This document shows, in pieces, positions 47,434 through 57,545 of a DNA stretch of 64,000 nt. This DNA is from a bacterium. GTDB taxonomy: Bacteria; Krumholzibacteriota; Krumholzibacteriia; LZORAL124-64-63. The stretch is taken from the NCBI GenBank assembly GCA_016719645.1, contig JADJYS010000002.1:310001-374000 (forward strand), read 5' to 3'. Both the position numbers and the translations under genes were made by a program. The notes beneath the pieces were generated by a model that made no database searches, had not been told where the DNA came from, and worked only from the letters and a program-made list of their open reading frames with translations. Each line of letters begins with the position of its first letter. The first letter of the stretch is position 1.

Positions 47434-50400
47434 ATGAATTACTGGGACCTGTTGGCCGAGGCCCGCGCCCGGCTCGACGAGGGCGACCTGCGCGGGGCGG
47501 AGTCCCGCTTCGCCGAGGCGGCCGACGGCCGCGAGCGTTCGCCCGTGCGCGTCTTCCTGAGCGAGAAGATGAGCGGCGCGGCCAAGCGCGCCCTGACCCG
47601 CCTGCGCGGCGCCGGCGCCGCCGAGAAGGGCGAAGCCGGGCGCTGGGAGCGCGAGCGGGACGCGTTCGTGGCGAGCTACCGCGAGCAGGCGCGCGGTCTG
47701 CTGGACCGCGCGCGCGCCTCGGTCGCGACGCCGGGCACCTTCCCGCCGCGCGAGCGGCTGAACCTCGCGGCCGGCGCCGCCTACCTCACCGCGACCAGCG
47801 AACTGGCCGACCTGCGCCGGATCGATCCCTCGCCCTTCCTCGAAGCCGCCCTGGCCGCCGCCTGCGAAGCGGGCAGCCCGCCGCCGCCGGGCCTGCTCGC
47901 GGTGTCGCTGCCGCTGGCCGCCGACGTGCGCCTGCGCCTGGCGGCGCGCGTCCTGGAGTTCGCGCGCCGCCAGCCGCGGGCGGACGACGCCGTCCGCGAG
48001 CTCGCCGCGGACGCCGACGCCCTGCTCGCACCCGAGCACATGGTCGGCGCCGCCCAGGAGTCCGAGCGCCTCTGGCTGGCCGCCCAGCTGGCCGAGGGCC
48101 CGCTCGACGACGCCTCCCGCGCCGCCACCCTCTACGCCGCCTGTTCGCGGCTGGAGGGAACGCCCGCCGATCGGCGCGACCTGGCCCGCCTGGCCGCCGC
48201 CGCCCTGCTCGCCAACCTGGAACGCTTCGCTTCGCCGGTCCCGCGCTACGACGAGGCCCTGGGGCTGCTCGAGGCGATCGCGGTCGATCCCGTCGTCGAA
48301 CGCCGCCGCAGCGCCGCCCTGGCGATCCTTCAGGAGCGGCGGGTCGGCGCCAGCGACGGGGTGTGGGCTTCGGCGGCCCGCGATGGCGAGGACGGGCGCG
48401 GGTATCTGGTGGTCTGGCGCCGGAACCGGCCCGTCGACGTCCTGTGCTGGGACGACGGCGCTCCCGTCGCGGAGGCCGCCGCGTTCCTCGGGGAGGCCCG
48501 CGAGCGGATCCTGGTCCTGGGCGAAATCGGCGACGCCTTCCACGGCTGGGAGTTGCGGGACCTGGTGGAGGCTTTGCTGGAACCCGAACTGCCGGCGCGG
48601 GGGCTGGACGACGGCGTGCTGGACACCCTGGCCGTCCCGCGCGGCGCAACGGCGGCGCCGCACCCGCTGCTGGGCGACGAGCGCCGTGAAGCGGTCCCGG
48701 CGGCGGTCGCGGCGGCCCTGCGGACGGGCCGCACCTGGCTCGGCGCCGCGGCGCGGCTGGCGGCCGCCGAGCCCGGCCAGCGGGCCATGATCCGGGAACT
48801 GGCCCGGCGGGGCGACGCCGCCGCCCGGCTGGTGGCGGCGTTCCTGCCGCCCGAACTGGTGCGCCCCGAAGGCTGGCCGTTGGCGCCGCTCCAGGACCGG
48901 CCCGCGCCGCGCGTCTTCGCCGCCGCCGCCGAGGCGGGGGGCCGGACGGCCGCACCGCGCGATCCCGAACTCGCCGCCACGGATTCGGCCCTGGTGTTCG
49001 CCGCCGAGCGCGGGCCGGTGCTGGAAGCCTGGGGCCAGCGCCGCGCCGCCTGGCGCATCGTCCTGGACGGCGCCGAACGGCTGGCGGACCTCGCCGGCCC
49101 GCTGGCCCGCCACCCCGGCGCCTGGACCCTGGTGCCGCCGGGCGGCGCGGTCCACGACCGCGACGCGGCCCTGTCCCGCCTGTCGGAGATGGCCTCCGCG
49201 CCGGGTCTGGGACTGCTGCCCCTGATGCACGCCTGCCGCCTCGCCGTGAACCACAACGGCGACCTGGCCGATCACCGCCTGCTGCGCCCGCGCGCTCCCG
49301 GCGCCTGCCCCCTGCTCGATCGCTACGACGCGTGGCTGGAGCAGCTGCCGCGCTGCGACGCGGCCGCTGCGCCGTCCGGCTGGGCGTCGGAGCTGGCCGG
49401 CCGCGTCGACGGCGACGCCCCGGTCGTGGGGCTGGTCGGCGACCTGCCGACCGACGCGCGCGCCCGCGCCCGGCTGTGGGGGCTGGGCGGGCGGCCCGGC
49501 GCCTGGGTCTTCGCCGACGCCGCCGTCATCAACTGGCGCTGGCACCGCGCGGGCGCCGACGAACCGGCGCTCCGACACCGCGCCTTGGCCGAGTCGGGCG
49601 CCGGCCAGCTGTCGCTGCTCGCGCCGGAGCCGGTCCTGGATCGGGACCTCGCGGCGGTTCTCGGCGGCTGGCTGGCCGCTCACGGACGCTGCCGGGTCTT
49701 CGCCCGGGGCGGCGCGGCGACGGCGCCCTTGATGCTGGCGGTCGGCGGCCCGCCGCCGGACGCGCGCGTCCGGCTGGGCGCGGCGGCCGTGGCCCACGCC
49801 CGACGGCTGGCGCAGTTGGACGGCTCGGCCGGCGCCCGGCTGCTCGTGCCGCGGCGGGGGCCCCTGGGGACCTGCCTGCTGGCCCTCGCACGCGGCGAGA
49901 TCGCCGCCCAACCGACCGTGGGACCCGCGATCGAACTCCCGCCGGATTTCTGGGAGGACCCCGACACCGCCCGGCGTTGCGCGGGGGGCGTCCTCTACGT
50001 TCCGCAGCTGGAGAGCCTGGATCCCGCCTCGGCGCTCGGCGCCGACGAAGATTCCTGGCGCCGGCGGGACGCCGGTGCTGCCGCCGGCGCCGCCGTGCGG
50101 CGCCCTGATGGCGCTGGAACTGCACGCGCTGCGGGCCAGGAGCGCCGGCACGGTCATGGTCGGGGACACCCGGTGGTGGCGCTCGTTCCCGCTCGGCGCG
50201 GCCGAGGCCCCCCTGCTGGACGCCGCCGGCGCGGCCGACCTGGCCGGGGCGTGGGACGCCGGCGTCTTCGACCTCGACAGCGACCCGGTCCGGGCGCCCG
50301 CGCGCCGCGGCCGGGCCACGGACCCGCTGCGCGCGGCCGTTCTGGGCTGGTTGCAGGTGCAGGGCTGGACCGACGCCCAGGGGCGCGGCTTGCCGGCCGG

Positions 50401-53400
50401 CTTCCTCGACCGCGAGCGGCTCGCCTTGCCGGCCGACTGGCCGCAGGCCCGTCGCCGCCTGGTGCTGGGCGATCCGGCGGCTGCCTGGCTGCACAGCGCC
50501 TCGGCCCTGGCCGCGGCGCGCGAGGACGGCGACCACGGCGCCTGGCTGCTGGTCGTGAGCGATGCGCCGCCGCCGGAAGCGGCGGTGCTGCGCGACGCCC
50601 TGACGTCGCCGCGGCCGTCGCTGCTGGCCGGGCCGTCCACCCGCCCCGACGAGGGCTGGCACGCCGTGGTGTGGGCCCGCCCCGCCGACCTCGCCGATCC
50701 CGAACTCGTGCAGCGGCTCGCCCGGCGCCCGCCGGCGGAGATCTGGGCCGGGGACCTGGGCGAATGGTTGCCGACGCGCGCGACCGACGGCGGCCGCTTC
50801 GCGCCCTGCCTGCACGCGCTGCTGCACCTGATCGACGCGCCGATGACGCTGCAGGCGGCGGACCTGCCCGGGTCGTGGCGCCGGCATCTGGCCGCCCTGT
50901 TCGAGCAGGCCGGCGGCCTGGTCCACGACACGTTGGACGATGCGAGCCTGTCGGACCTCGCCGTCCTGCCGCCGCTCGCGATCGGCCGCGTGCCGCACCC
51001 GCAGGGGCCCTGCCCCGGTTGCGGCGTCGACGTGGCCTGGCAACGCTGGTCCCAGAGCTGCCCCGACTGCGGCTCGTCGCTGGAGCGCTGGGCGTCGCCC
51101 GCGGACCGCGCCGCCCTGCTGCGGCGCCTCTGGCGGGACAAGCTGCGGGCCCTGGCCGAACGCACGGCCGCGCCGCGGCCCGAGCCCCTGTGCGTCTGGG
51201 CGGCTCCCGAGCACGTGCCGCTGCTGACATCGTTGCTGGACGAGGCCGGCCGTCGCTGGCGGCTGCAGCCGGGCCGCCAGATCGAGGTGTCGCCCGCGCC
51301 GGACGAGTGGCTCGTCTGCGTCCTGGGCCGCACCGAGGAGCCGCCGGCCGAGTGCCGCCACGCCCTGCTGGACCCGCCTCCCGGCGAGCAGGAGCTGCGG
51401 CGCTTCCGCCTGCGCGCCCGCGGCGAGACGGGCCTCTGGTTCCACCCGCTCGAACTCGACACCGCCTGCGGAACCCTGGCCGGCGACGAGCGCCGCGAGA
51501 ACGACGGCGATTTCCGCCGGCTGCTCGCCGCGGCCGCGACGCCGCCTCTGGCCGAGGCCGGCCCCGGTGGGGACGGGCCGCTGCCGTCCCGCTGCATCGA
51601 AACGCTGACCGGTCTGCCGGCGGCCGAGGTGCGGCGCGCCCTGGGAGTCGCCGCCTGGTCGGCGGCGGTCGGTGGGCGCAGCCTCGGGCGGGAGCCGTCG
51701 CCCCGGCCGCGGCGCGTGCGCGCCGCGGTGGCCCTGGTGGAGGCCGAGTACCGTCTCGCGCGGCTCGACGCGCTGCTGCCGCGCGTGATCGCCGCGCTGG
51801 GACCGGCGACGGCACTGGAGGGATCGCCCCTGCTGACCGAGCCGGCCCGGCTGTGGCCGTGGCTCGACCCGACCGAGCGCGTCTGGTGGGACCGCCTGCT
51901 GCTGGCCATCTCGCCGCAGCACGCTCCCGCAGGGGGTACCCTGCTGGTCTACGCCGCGGCGGGCGGCTCCCTGCATTCGACGCGGCGCCGCTGCGGCGTG
52001 CGCGGCGACGCCGCGACGCTGGCCGCGCTGGTCGCCGGCCGCCTCGCGGCCGTGCGCGAGCGGGCGCGGGCGCTGGCCGCCCCCGAACGGGGAGCGGGCC
52101 CGCTCGGCGATGCGGACGACGACGTGCACGCGGCGGGCGTGATGCTGGGCCTGTGGTACGTCGACGGCGCGCCGGCGTGCGGCGAGATCGCGCTGGCGGA
52201 CTTCGCCGCCGTGTTCGCGGCCGGCTCCGACCCGGCGCCCGCGGCCGCGCTGCTGGCCGCCCTCGCCCGCGAAGACGGCGTCTGGCGGGAGCAGCTGCTC
52301 GTCGCCTGGCACGACGGGCACCTGCCCGACGTGCGGCCGGTCGCCGGCCGGAGCGGCGCGCGCGAGGCCGCCGCGACCACCGTGACCGACTGGCCGCCGC
52401 CCGGCTCGCCGCCGCTGGTGCTGGAGGGGATGGCCGGCACCGGCGCGTGCGAGGAAGCCGCGCGGCTGCTCGCGGCGTTGTTGGGCGAAGGGAGCGACGA
52501 CCGGCAGATCCTCGTGATCGCGCCGGGGACCGCGGCCGCCGCCCGCTTCCATCTCGCCTGGCGCCGGCTGGGGCCCGGCCTGCCGCCGCTGAACCTGGCG
52601 CTGGCGGACGATGGTCTGGATCTGGGCGATCCGCCGGCGGACGGCCCCCAGTCCGTCGCCCCCGCGCACGAGGTGCTGGTGCTGCTCGAGGCCCAGGACC
52701 TCACGACGGCGCTGCGCTTCCGTGCCGCGCAGCGTTACCGGGCCGGCCGGCAGCTGTGGACGGTGGACCCCCTGCTCTGCCAGGAGACGCGCGAGCACCT
52801 CTACCTGGAGATGCCGCCCCGCCAGCAGGTGATCGTCCTGCGGGAGCAGCGCGACCAGTCGCGCCAGGTCTGCGAGGAGATCCTGGATCTGGCCGCGCGC
52901 GTCGACGGCGAGCGCCCCCGCGTCCGCGCCGGGCGCCGCGAGCGCGGCGCGGTCGTGTCCTCCTACACCACCAACGGCCCGGAGGCCGTCAACCTCATCG
53001 TCGAACAGCAGCGGGGAGGAGCGGGGCGTCTCTGGAACCTGGTCGCGCCCCTGCGCAGCGATTTCGCCACGCTCGCACCGACCGCGGCGCTCGCCGGCTG
53101 GATCCCGCTGGAGCGCCACCGCCTGGATGCCCTGCTGCTGCCGGGACCGCTGGAATTCCTGGCGCTGGCCCAGGACGTGGCCGGCAGGGGTGACGGCGTC
53201 GCGGCCCGCCGCGGCGGCGCGCCCGACCGCACCACCGCGCCAGAATTCGCCGCCGGCCTGCTGCCGCCGCGGGCGGCCCGGGAATACCGGCAGTGGCTCC
53301 AGGAGACGGCGGCGGCGCCGACCACGACGCTGTCCGCGCTGGTCGCCCTGGCGGCGCGCGCCGGCTGGTCGGAGACGTGGCTGGCCTGGCCGGCGGCGCG

Positions 53401-53710
53401 CCGGCGCTTGAAGGCGCTGATCGCCGACCACGGCGGCGCCACGCTGGCGGAACTGGCCGGCGATCCGCTGCTGGCCGCCTGGCGGCTGGAGGTCGACGGG
53501 ATCGGCGACCTGCGGGCGCCGGCGGGCGGGCCGACGATCCTGGCGCTCACGACGCCCGAGGACGGCGTCGGCGGGCGACCCCACGACCTGGCCTGCCTGT
53601 GCTTCGGCAACGAGAAGCCGCGCGAGCTCTACCGCGCGCTCGCGCCGGCGGGGGACCGCCTGCTGGTGTGCTACAAGGACCGCTCGCCGCTCGGGGAGGA
53701 CGGCGGCTGA
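47434..53710 (+). CDS. Giant pseudo-helicase-like protein of unknown function (frameshifted near 50056-50072)
   Basis: ATG 47434 is followed by ~875 residues in one frame to ADEDSW; then sense continues in the next frame from VLPPAPPCGALMALELHALR (50075) to 53710. One base removed gives 2,091 residues; alternatively there are two genes, the second starting at GTG 50075. No family is recognised for the first ~1,150 residues: an N-terminal TPR-like helix (ARLDEGDLRGAESRFAEA) and long alanine/leucine-rich helices. Near 1193-1212 is a zinc site, CPGC...CPDC (51011-51070). From about 1660 the order of a superfamily I helicase is kept with the catalytic residues changed: GMAGTGACEE (52427), VLVLLEAQDL (52673), RQLWTVDPLLCQ, then LTTPEDGVGGRPHDLACLCF and PRELYRALAPAGDRLLVCY near the end. 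ATPase activity looks lost. Confidence 0.6.
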
Positions 53711-54156
53711 TTCCCGTCGGCGGCCGCGAGCCGGCGTCGGGCCAGCGCCAGCGCCGCGGGGTAGCCGACCGCGGCCAGGACCAGGCCCAGCGCGACGGCC
53801 CCGAGCCAGGCCGCCAGCAGCGCCTCGCCCAGGCGGGCCCGCGAGAGCTCGTCGGCGGCCAGGGTCGGCAGGGGGCGCCCCAGCAGCCAGGTGCCAGCGC
53901 GCACGTCGAGCAGGACCAGGGGCAGGAAGGTCAGCGGGTTCGAGAGGTTCGAGGCGAGCAGGGCCGCCGGCCGGTTCGCGCGCAGCGCCGCCGCGAGACC
54001 CAGCGCCATCCAGGTGTGCAGGCCGAGCACCGGCGTCGGCGCCACCAGCAGGCCCGCCGCGACGCCGCGCGCCACGGCCCGCGGGTCCCGCGTCGGGCCC
54101 ACCGCCGCCCGCCACGCCCCGCGCACGTCCCGCCGCCAGCCCGCCGGCAGTCCCAT
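53671..54156 (-). CDS. DUF2062 domain membrane protein
   Basis: 161 residues on the minus strand, its end overlapping the giant gene by 40 bases. DUF2062 features: PRAVARGVAAGLLVAPTPVL, GLHTWMALGLAAALRANRPA, and SNLSNPLTFLPLVLLDVRAG, with three to four membrane helices. The role of the family is unknown; some members are fused to glycosyltransferases. It is divergent from the tryptophanase gene. Confidence 0.78.
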   Translation of the reverse strand: MGLPAGWRRDVRGAWRAAVGPTRDPRAVARGVAAGLLVAPTPVLGLHTWMALGLAAALRANRPAALLASNLSNPLTFLPLVLLDVRAGTWLLGRPLPTLAADELSRARLGEALLAAWLGAVALGLVLAAVGYPAALALARRRLAAADGNQPPSSPSGERSL

Positions 54157-54174
54157 CGCGCGCCCCCTCTTTCC

Positions 54175-54203
54175 TTGTTCGCCGTATCGGCGGCTGCTAC
54201 CTT
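54175..54203 (+). promoter_or_regulatory. Promoter of tnaA
   Basis: TTGTTC (54175-54180), 17-base spacer ending TGC, TACCTT (54198-54203), 72 bases before the ATG. No tnaC-like leader peptide with a conserved tryptophan was found in the 119-base gap. Confidence 0.45.
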
Positions 54204-54275
54204 CGGACCAGCAGGATGCGCGCCCGCGCCGCCCGTGGCAAGGCCTTCCGCCGTCTCCCTGGTCGAGGAGGATCC

Positions 54276-55670
54276 ATGGAATTGCCGTTCGTCCCCTACC
54301 GCATCAAGGTCGTCGAACCGGTCCGCCGCGTCAGCCGCGAGCAGCGCGCCGCGGCGCTGGCCAAGGCCGGCTACAACGTCTTCAGCCTGCCGAGCTCGTC
54401 GATCTACGTCGACCTGCTGACCGACAGCGGCACCTCGGCGATGAGCGACGCCCAGTGGGGCGCGCTGGTGCAGGGGGACGAGGCCTACGCCGGCAGCCGC
54501 AACTACTACGACTTCGAGGACACCATCCGCGACATCTTCGGCTACCGCCACGTCATCCCCACGCACCAGGGCCGCGTGGCGGAGAACCTGCTGTTCACCA
54601 CGCGCCTGGACAAGCGCTCGGTGGTGCCCAACAACATCCACTTCGACACCACGCGCGCCAACGTCGAGCACCAGGGCGCGCTCGCGCTCGACTGCGTCAT
54701 CGACGAGGGCCTCGACCCCGCGGGCGACCACCCGTTCAAGGGGAACATGTCGCTGGCGAAGCTCGCCGCGGCCTTCGACCTCTACGGCGACCGCATCCCC
54801 TTCGTCATGATCACCATCACCAACAACAGCGGCGGCGGCCAGCCCGTGTCGCTGGCGAACATCCGCGAGGTCTCGGCCTTCTGCCACGGCAAGGGCGTGC
54901 CCCTGATCTTCGACGCCTGCCGCTTCGCCGAGAACTCCTGGTTCATCAAGCGGCGCGAGCCCGGCTACCGCGACCGGAGCATCAAGGAGATCGCGCGGGA
55001 GATCTTCGCCCTCGGCGACGGCTGCACGATGAGCGCGAAGAAGGACGCCCTGGTGAACATGGGCGGTTTCCTCTGCCTGAACGACGACGACTGGGCCCGC
55101 GACATCACCAACCTGCTGATCCTCATCGAGGGTTTCCGCACCTACGGCGGCCTGGCGGGGCGCGACCTGGCCGCGGTCGCGCAGGGCCTGCGCGAGGTGC
55201 TCGACGACGACTACCTGACCTACCGCATCGGCCAGGTCGAGCGGATGGGCGCGCAGATGCAGGAGCGCGGCGTGCCGATCCTGACGCCCGTCGGCGGCCA
55301 CGCCGTCTACGTCGACGCGCGGCGGATGCTGCCGCACCTGACGCAGGACGCGTTCCCCGCGCAGGCCCTCACCTGCGCGCTGTACCTCGAGGGGGGGGTG
55401 CGCGGGGTGGAGATCGGCAGCCTGATGTTCGCCCACGTCGATCCCGCGACCGGGCGCACGGTGCACCCGGCGATGGAGCTGGTGCGCCTGGCCGTGCCGC
55501 GCCGCGTCTACACCGAGACGCACCTGGCCTACGTGGCCGAGGTCTGCGGCCGCCTGCGCGAGGTCGGCGACCGGCTGCGCGGGCTGGAGATCGTCGAGGA
55601 GGCCCCGGTGCTGCGCCACTTCACGGCGCGCCTGCGCCCGCTCGGCGGCGGACCGCTGATCGCCGACTAG
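54276..55670 (+). CDS. tnaA: Tryptophanase (tyrosine phenol-lyase family)
   Basis: 464 residues, ATG after gaggaggatcc. A PLP-dependent beta-eliminating lyase: the PLP lysine is in TMSAKKDALVNMGGFLC near 255, with RYYDFE-like SRNYYDFEDTIRDIFG and IPTHQGRVAENLLF. Two residues separate the two enzymes of this family: the position that is Thr-124 in tyrosine phenol-lyase reads aspartate here (HFDTTR), and the Arg-381 position reads isoleucine in GVEIGSLMF. Both match tryptophanase, so tryptophan to indole, pyruvate and ammonia is the better call; tyrosine phenol-lyase is the alternative. No tryptophan permease (tnaB) follows. A gene of unknown function lies 18 bases downstream. Confidence 0.85.
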   Translation: MELPFVPYRIKVVEPVRRVSREQRAAALAKAGYNVFSLPSSSIYVDLLTDSGTSAMSDAQWGALVQGDEAYAGSRNYYDFEDTIRDIFGYRHVIPTHQGRVAENLLFTTRLDKRSVVPNNIHFDTTRANVEHQGALALDCVIDEGLDPAGDHPFKGNMSLAKLAAAFDLYGDRIPFVMITITNNSGGGQPVSLANIREVSAFCHGKGVPLIFDACRFAENSWFIKRREPGYRDRSIKEIAREIFALGDGCTMSAKKDALVNMGGFLCLNDDDWARDITNLLILIEGFRTYGGLAGRDLAAVAQGLREVLDDDYLTYRIGQVERMGAQMQERGVPILTPVGGHAVYVDARRMLPHLTQDAFPAQALTCALYLEGGVRGVEIGSLMFAHVDPATGRTVHPAMELVRLAVPRRVYTETHLAYVAEVCGRLREVGDRLRGLEIVEEAPVLRHFTARLRPLGGGPLIAD

Positions 55671-55688
55671 GCAGGGGGAGGGGGAGCC

Positions 55689-56327
55689 GTGCTGCTGCGC
55701 GTGGAACCCGCCGACTGGGAGCACGCCGACGCCGTCCGGGAGCTGGCGCGGGAAGCCGCCCGCTGCCACGGCCTGGCGGAGCGGCTCCGCGAGCTCACGC
55801 TGGTCCTGGACGACATCGCGCCCGACGAGCGCCCCTGGTGGCGCCTCGCGGCGCCCGGCGCCCTGGAGTTGTACGGCCACCCGACGCACTTCCTCGAGGA
55901 GTCGGGCGCCGGGCTCGCGGCCGCCCTGCCCGCCCTGCCCTGGGACCTGCGCGGGCCCGTCGGGCCGGGCGACCCCCGGCCGTTCGCGCCGGTTCGCGGG
56001 GAGCGCTTCCTCCACCACCACTTCCTGGCCGTGGCCGACGTGCTGTCGGGGCGGATCGCGCCGGCCAGGGTGCCGCCGGCGCTGGCCGAAGCCTTCCAGG
56101 AGGCCTGGGACGTGACGATCGACGGCCGGCTGCGGCGCGGATACCTGCCCGGCCTGCCGGTGGCCGAACGCCGGCGGCGGTTCGCGCGCCTGTTCGGCGC
56201 GGCGGGAGTCCTGCTGCCCCAGCACTGGGAACTGTTCCACGAGCTCTGGGACTGGGACGACCCGACCCAAGACGGGCTGGCCGCGCGGGCCGGGCGCCTG
56301 CCGCTCCTGGACCGCCACCGCGCCTGA
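55689..56327 (+). CDS. Conserved-looking protein of unknown function next to tnaA
   Basis: 212 residues from GTG 55689, preceded by a purine-rich run (gcagggggagggggagcc). I do not recognise it. It is acidic-basic mixed and soluble, with no signal peptide or membrane helix. Features: a HGLAERLRELTLVLDDIAPD helix, ERFLHHHFLAVADVLSGRI with three consecutive histidines that might bind metal, and a tail LPQHWELFHELWDWDDPTQ rich in tryptophan. It is 18 bases behind tnaA and probably co-transcribed. Confidence 0.55.
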   Translation: MLLRVEPADWEHADAVRELAREAARCHGLAERLRELTLVLDDIAPDERPWWRLAAPGALELYGHPTHFLEESGAGLAAALPALPWDLRGPVGPGDPRPFAPVRGERFLHHHFLAVADVLSGRIAPARVPPALAEAFQEAWDVTIDGRLRRGYLPGLPVAERRRRFARLFGAAGVLLPQHWELFHELWDWDDPTQDGLAARAGRLPLLDRHRA

Positions 56328-56561
56328 GGCCGCGCACCGGCGGTCCTCCTGCCCGCGGCGCCCGCAACCCGGGGTTTGCATTTGCTTTTTCAGCCCAAGT
56401 TCGCCAATTTCATGTCACCGCCGCCGCGGGAACCGAGGTTGACGGCGGCGGGCGGCGGCGGGTAACCTGCTGCCGCTGTTCCGTGGCGGGAGCGCCAGTT
56501 CCGGTTGATACGCCGGCCGCGGACGGCCGGCACGATCCGATACCCCCAAGGGAGGTCCTCC
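56328..56561. other. Intergenic region before the lipoprotein gene
   Basis: 234 bases. It has an A/T-rich patch at 56376-56412 and a candidate promoter TTGACG (56439-56444), 18-base spacer, TAACCT (56463-56468). Nothing else was identified. Confidence 0.4.
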
Positions 56562-57452
56562 ATGTTTGCTGCCACGTCCGTGCTGCGACGGGCTCCGCTT
56601 CTCCTCGCGGCGATGGTGCTCATCGCGATCCTGGCCGGGCTCGCCGGCTGCAGCAAGGAGAAGGTGGTCGATCCCTACCTGTCCGCCTCCCTGGGCGCCG
56701 TGATGGCCGGCGCCGACACCGTGCGCAGCGCGGAGTTCCTGTTCGAGATCACCGGCCCGCCGCTGTACTTCGCGCGCGGCGACGTGGCGATCGTCAAAGA
56801 GGGGAACCAGATGCACTTCCTGGTCGGCCCCGCCCTGCAGAGCGACTACGCGGGCAAGTACCAGGGCCAGCGCCTCGGCGTGCAGAAGCGCTTCACCGAC
56901 CGCGCGACCGGCACCACGACCACGCACCTCTTCCTGATGGGCACGCGCCAGGGCGGCGCCATCGCGCGCGTCGACTCGGTGGCCAACTACACGCTGCCGT
57001 CGGTCCTGAAGCTGACGAAGCAGCAGATCGAGACCCCGGGCACGAACCTCAACGAGATGAACGCCCGCCTGTTCAGCACCTTCCAGACCCTGCTGCCGGC
57101 GAACGCCGGCGACCGCGCGCCCGAGGTGCAGTCGATGGTCGAGCGCTTCGTCTACGTGCCCCGCCACGACCTGTCCGAGACCCAGCGCGCGAATCCCGGC
57201 CCCAACGACTATTGCTGGTACATCGTGCTGGACAACGCGACGCTGCGCGTGGTCGACCTCGAGCCCGGCGCGAACTACATGCTGCAGCTGCTGAAGGAGA
57301 AGAACCTGCCGCTGGTGGGCTCGTTCTCGCTGATGAACGTGCCGGAGTCGCTCCTGGAGCGGACCAAGTCCTACGGCACCCTGCGCAACCTCAGCGGCAC
57401 GATCCGGATCAACTGGTTCAAGGTCGCCAACACGGCGATCCGCGGCAGCTGA
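56562..57452 (+). CDS. Predicted lipoprotein of unknown function
   Basis: 296 residues, ATG after aagggaggtcc. A lipobox LAGLAGC closes the signal peptide, so the mature cysteine would be lipidated by Lgt (21186). The mature part begins SKEKVVDPYLSASLGAVMAG and contains mixed strands, then a long helix-turn region; there are no enzyme motifs and I cannot name a family. It is monocistronic between a weak promoter and the hairpin at 57493. Confidence 0.65.
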   Translation: MFAATSVLRRAPLLLAAMVLIAILAGLAGCSKEKVVDPYLSASLGAVMAGADTVRSAEFLFEITGPPLYFARGDVAIVKEGNQMHFLVGPALQSDYAGKYQGQRLGVQKRFTDRATGTTTTHLFLMGTRQGGAIARVDSVANYTLPSVLKLTKQQIETPGTNLNEMNARLFSTFQTLLPANAGDRAPEVQSMVERFVYVPRHDLSETQRANPGPNDYCWYIVLDNATLRVVDLEPGANYMLQLLKEKNLPLVGSFSLMNVPESLLERTKSYGTLRNLSGTIRINWFKVANTAIRGS

Positions 57453-57492
57453 CCGCCCCGCAGCTGAGCGGGCCCCGAGGCCCCCTGATGAA

Positions 57493-57522
57493 GAGAGCCC
57501 CCGCCGGACGGCGGGGGCTCTC
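57493..57522. terminator. Bidirectional hairpin between the lipoprotein gene and pfkA
   Basis: Perfect 13-bp stem gagagcccccgcc (57493-57505) with ggcgggggctctc (57510-57522), loop ggac. It separates convergent genes. No long T-run on either side. Confidence 0.65.
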
Positions 57523-57545
57523 GCGTTCCCGGCGGGGGCGCGCCG

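Noticed and set aside
49529..54115. Minus-strand frame of about 1,500 codons antisense to the giant gene
   Set aside because: It lacks recognisable domains and has the low-complexity composition of antisense frames in high-G+C DNA; the plus-strand product has clear motifs.
54276..55670. Tyrosine phenol-lyase
   Set aside because: The overall similarity is close, but the aspartate in HFDTTR and the isoleucine in VEIG are the tryptophanase choices at the two specificity positions.
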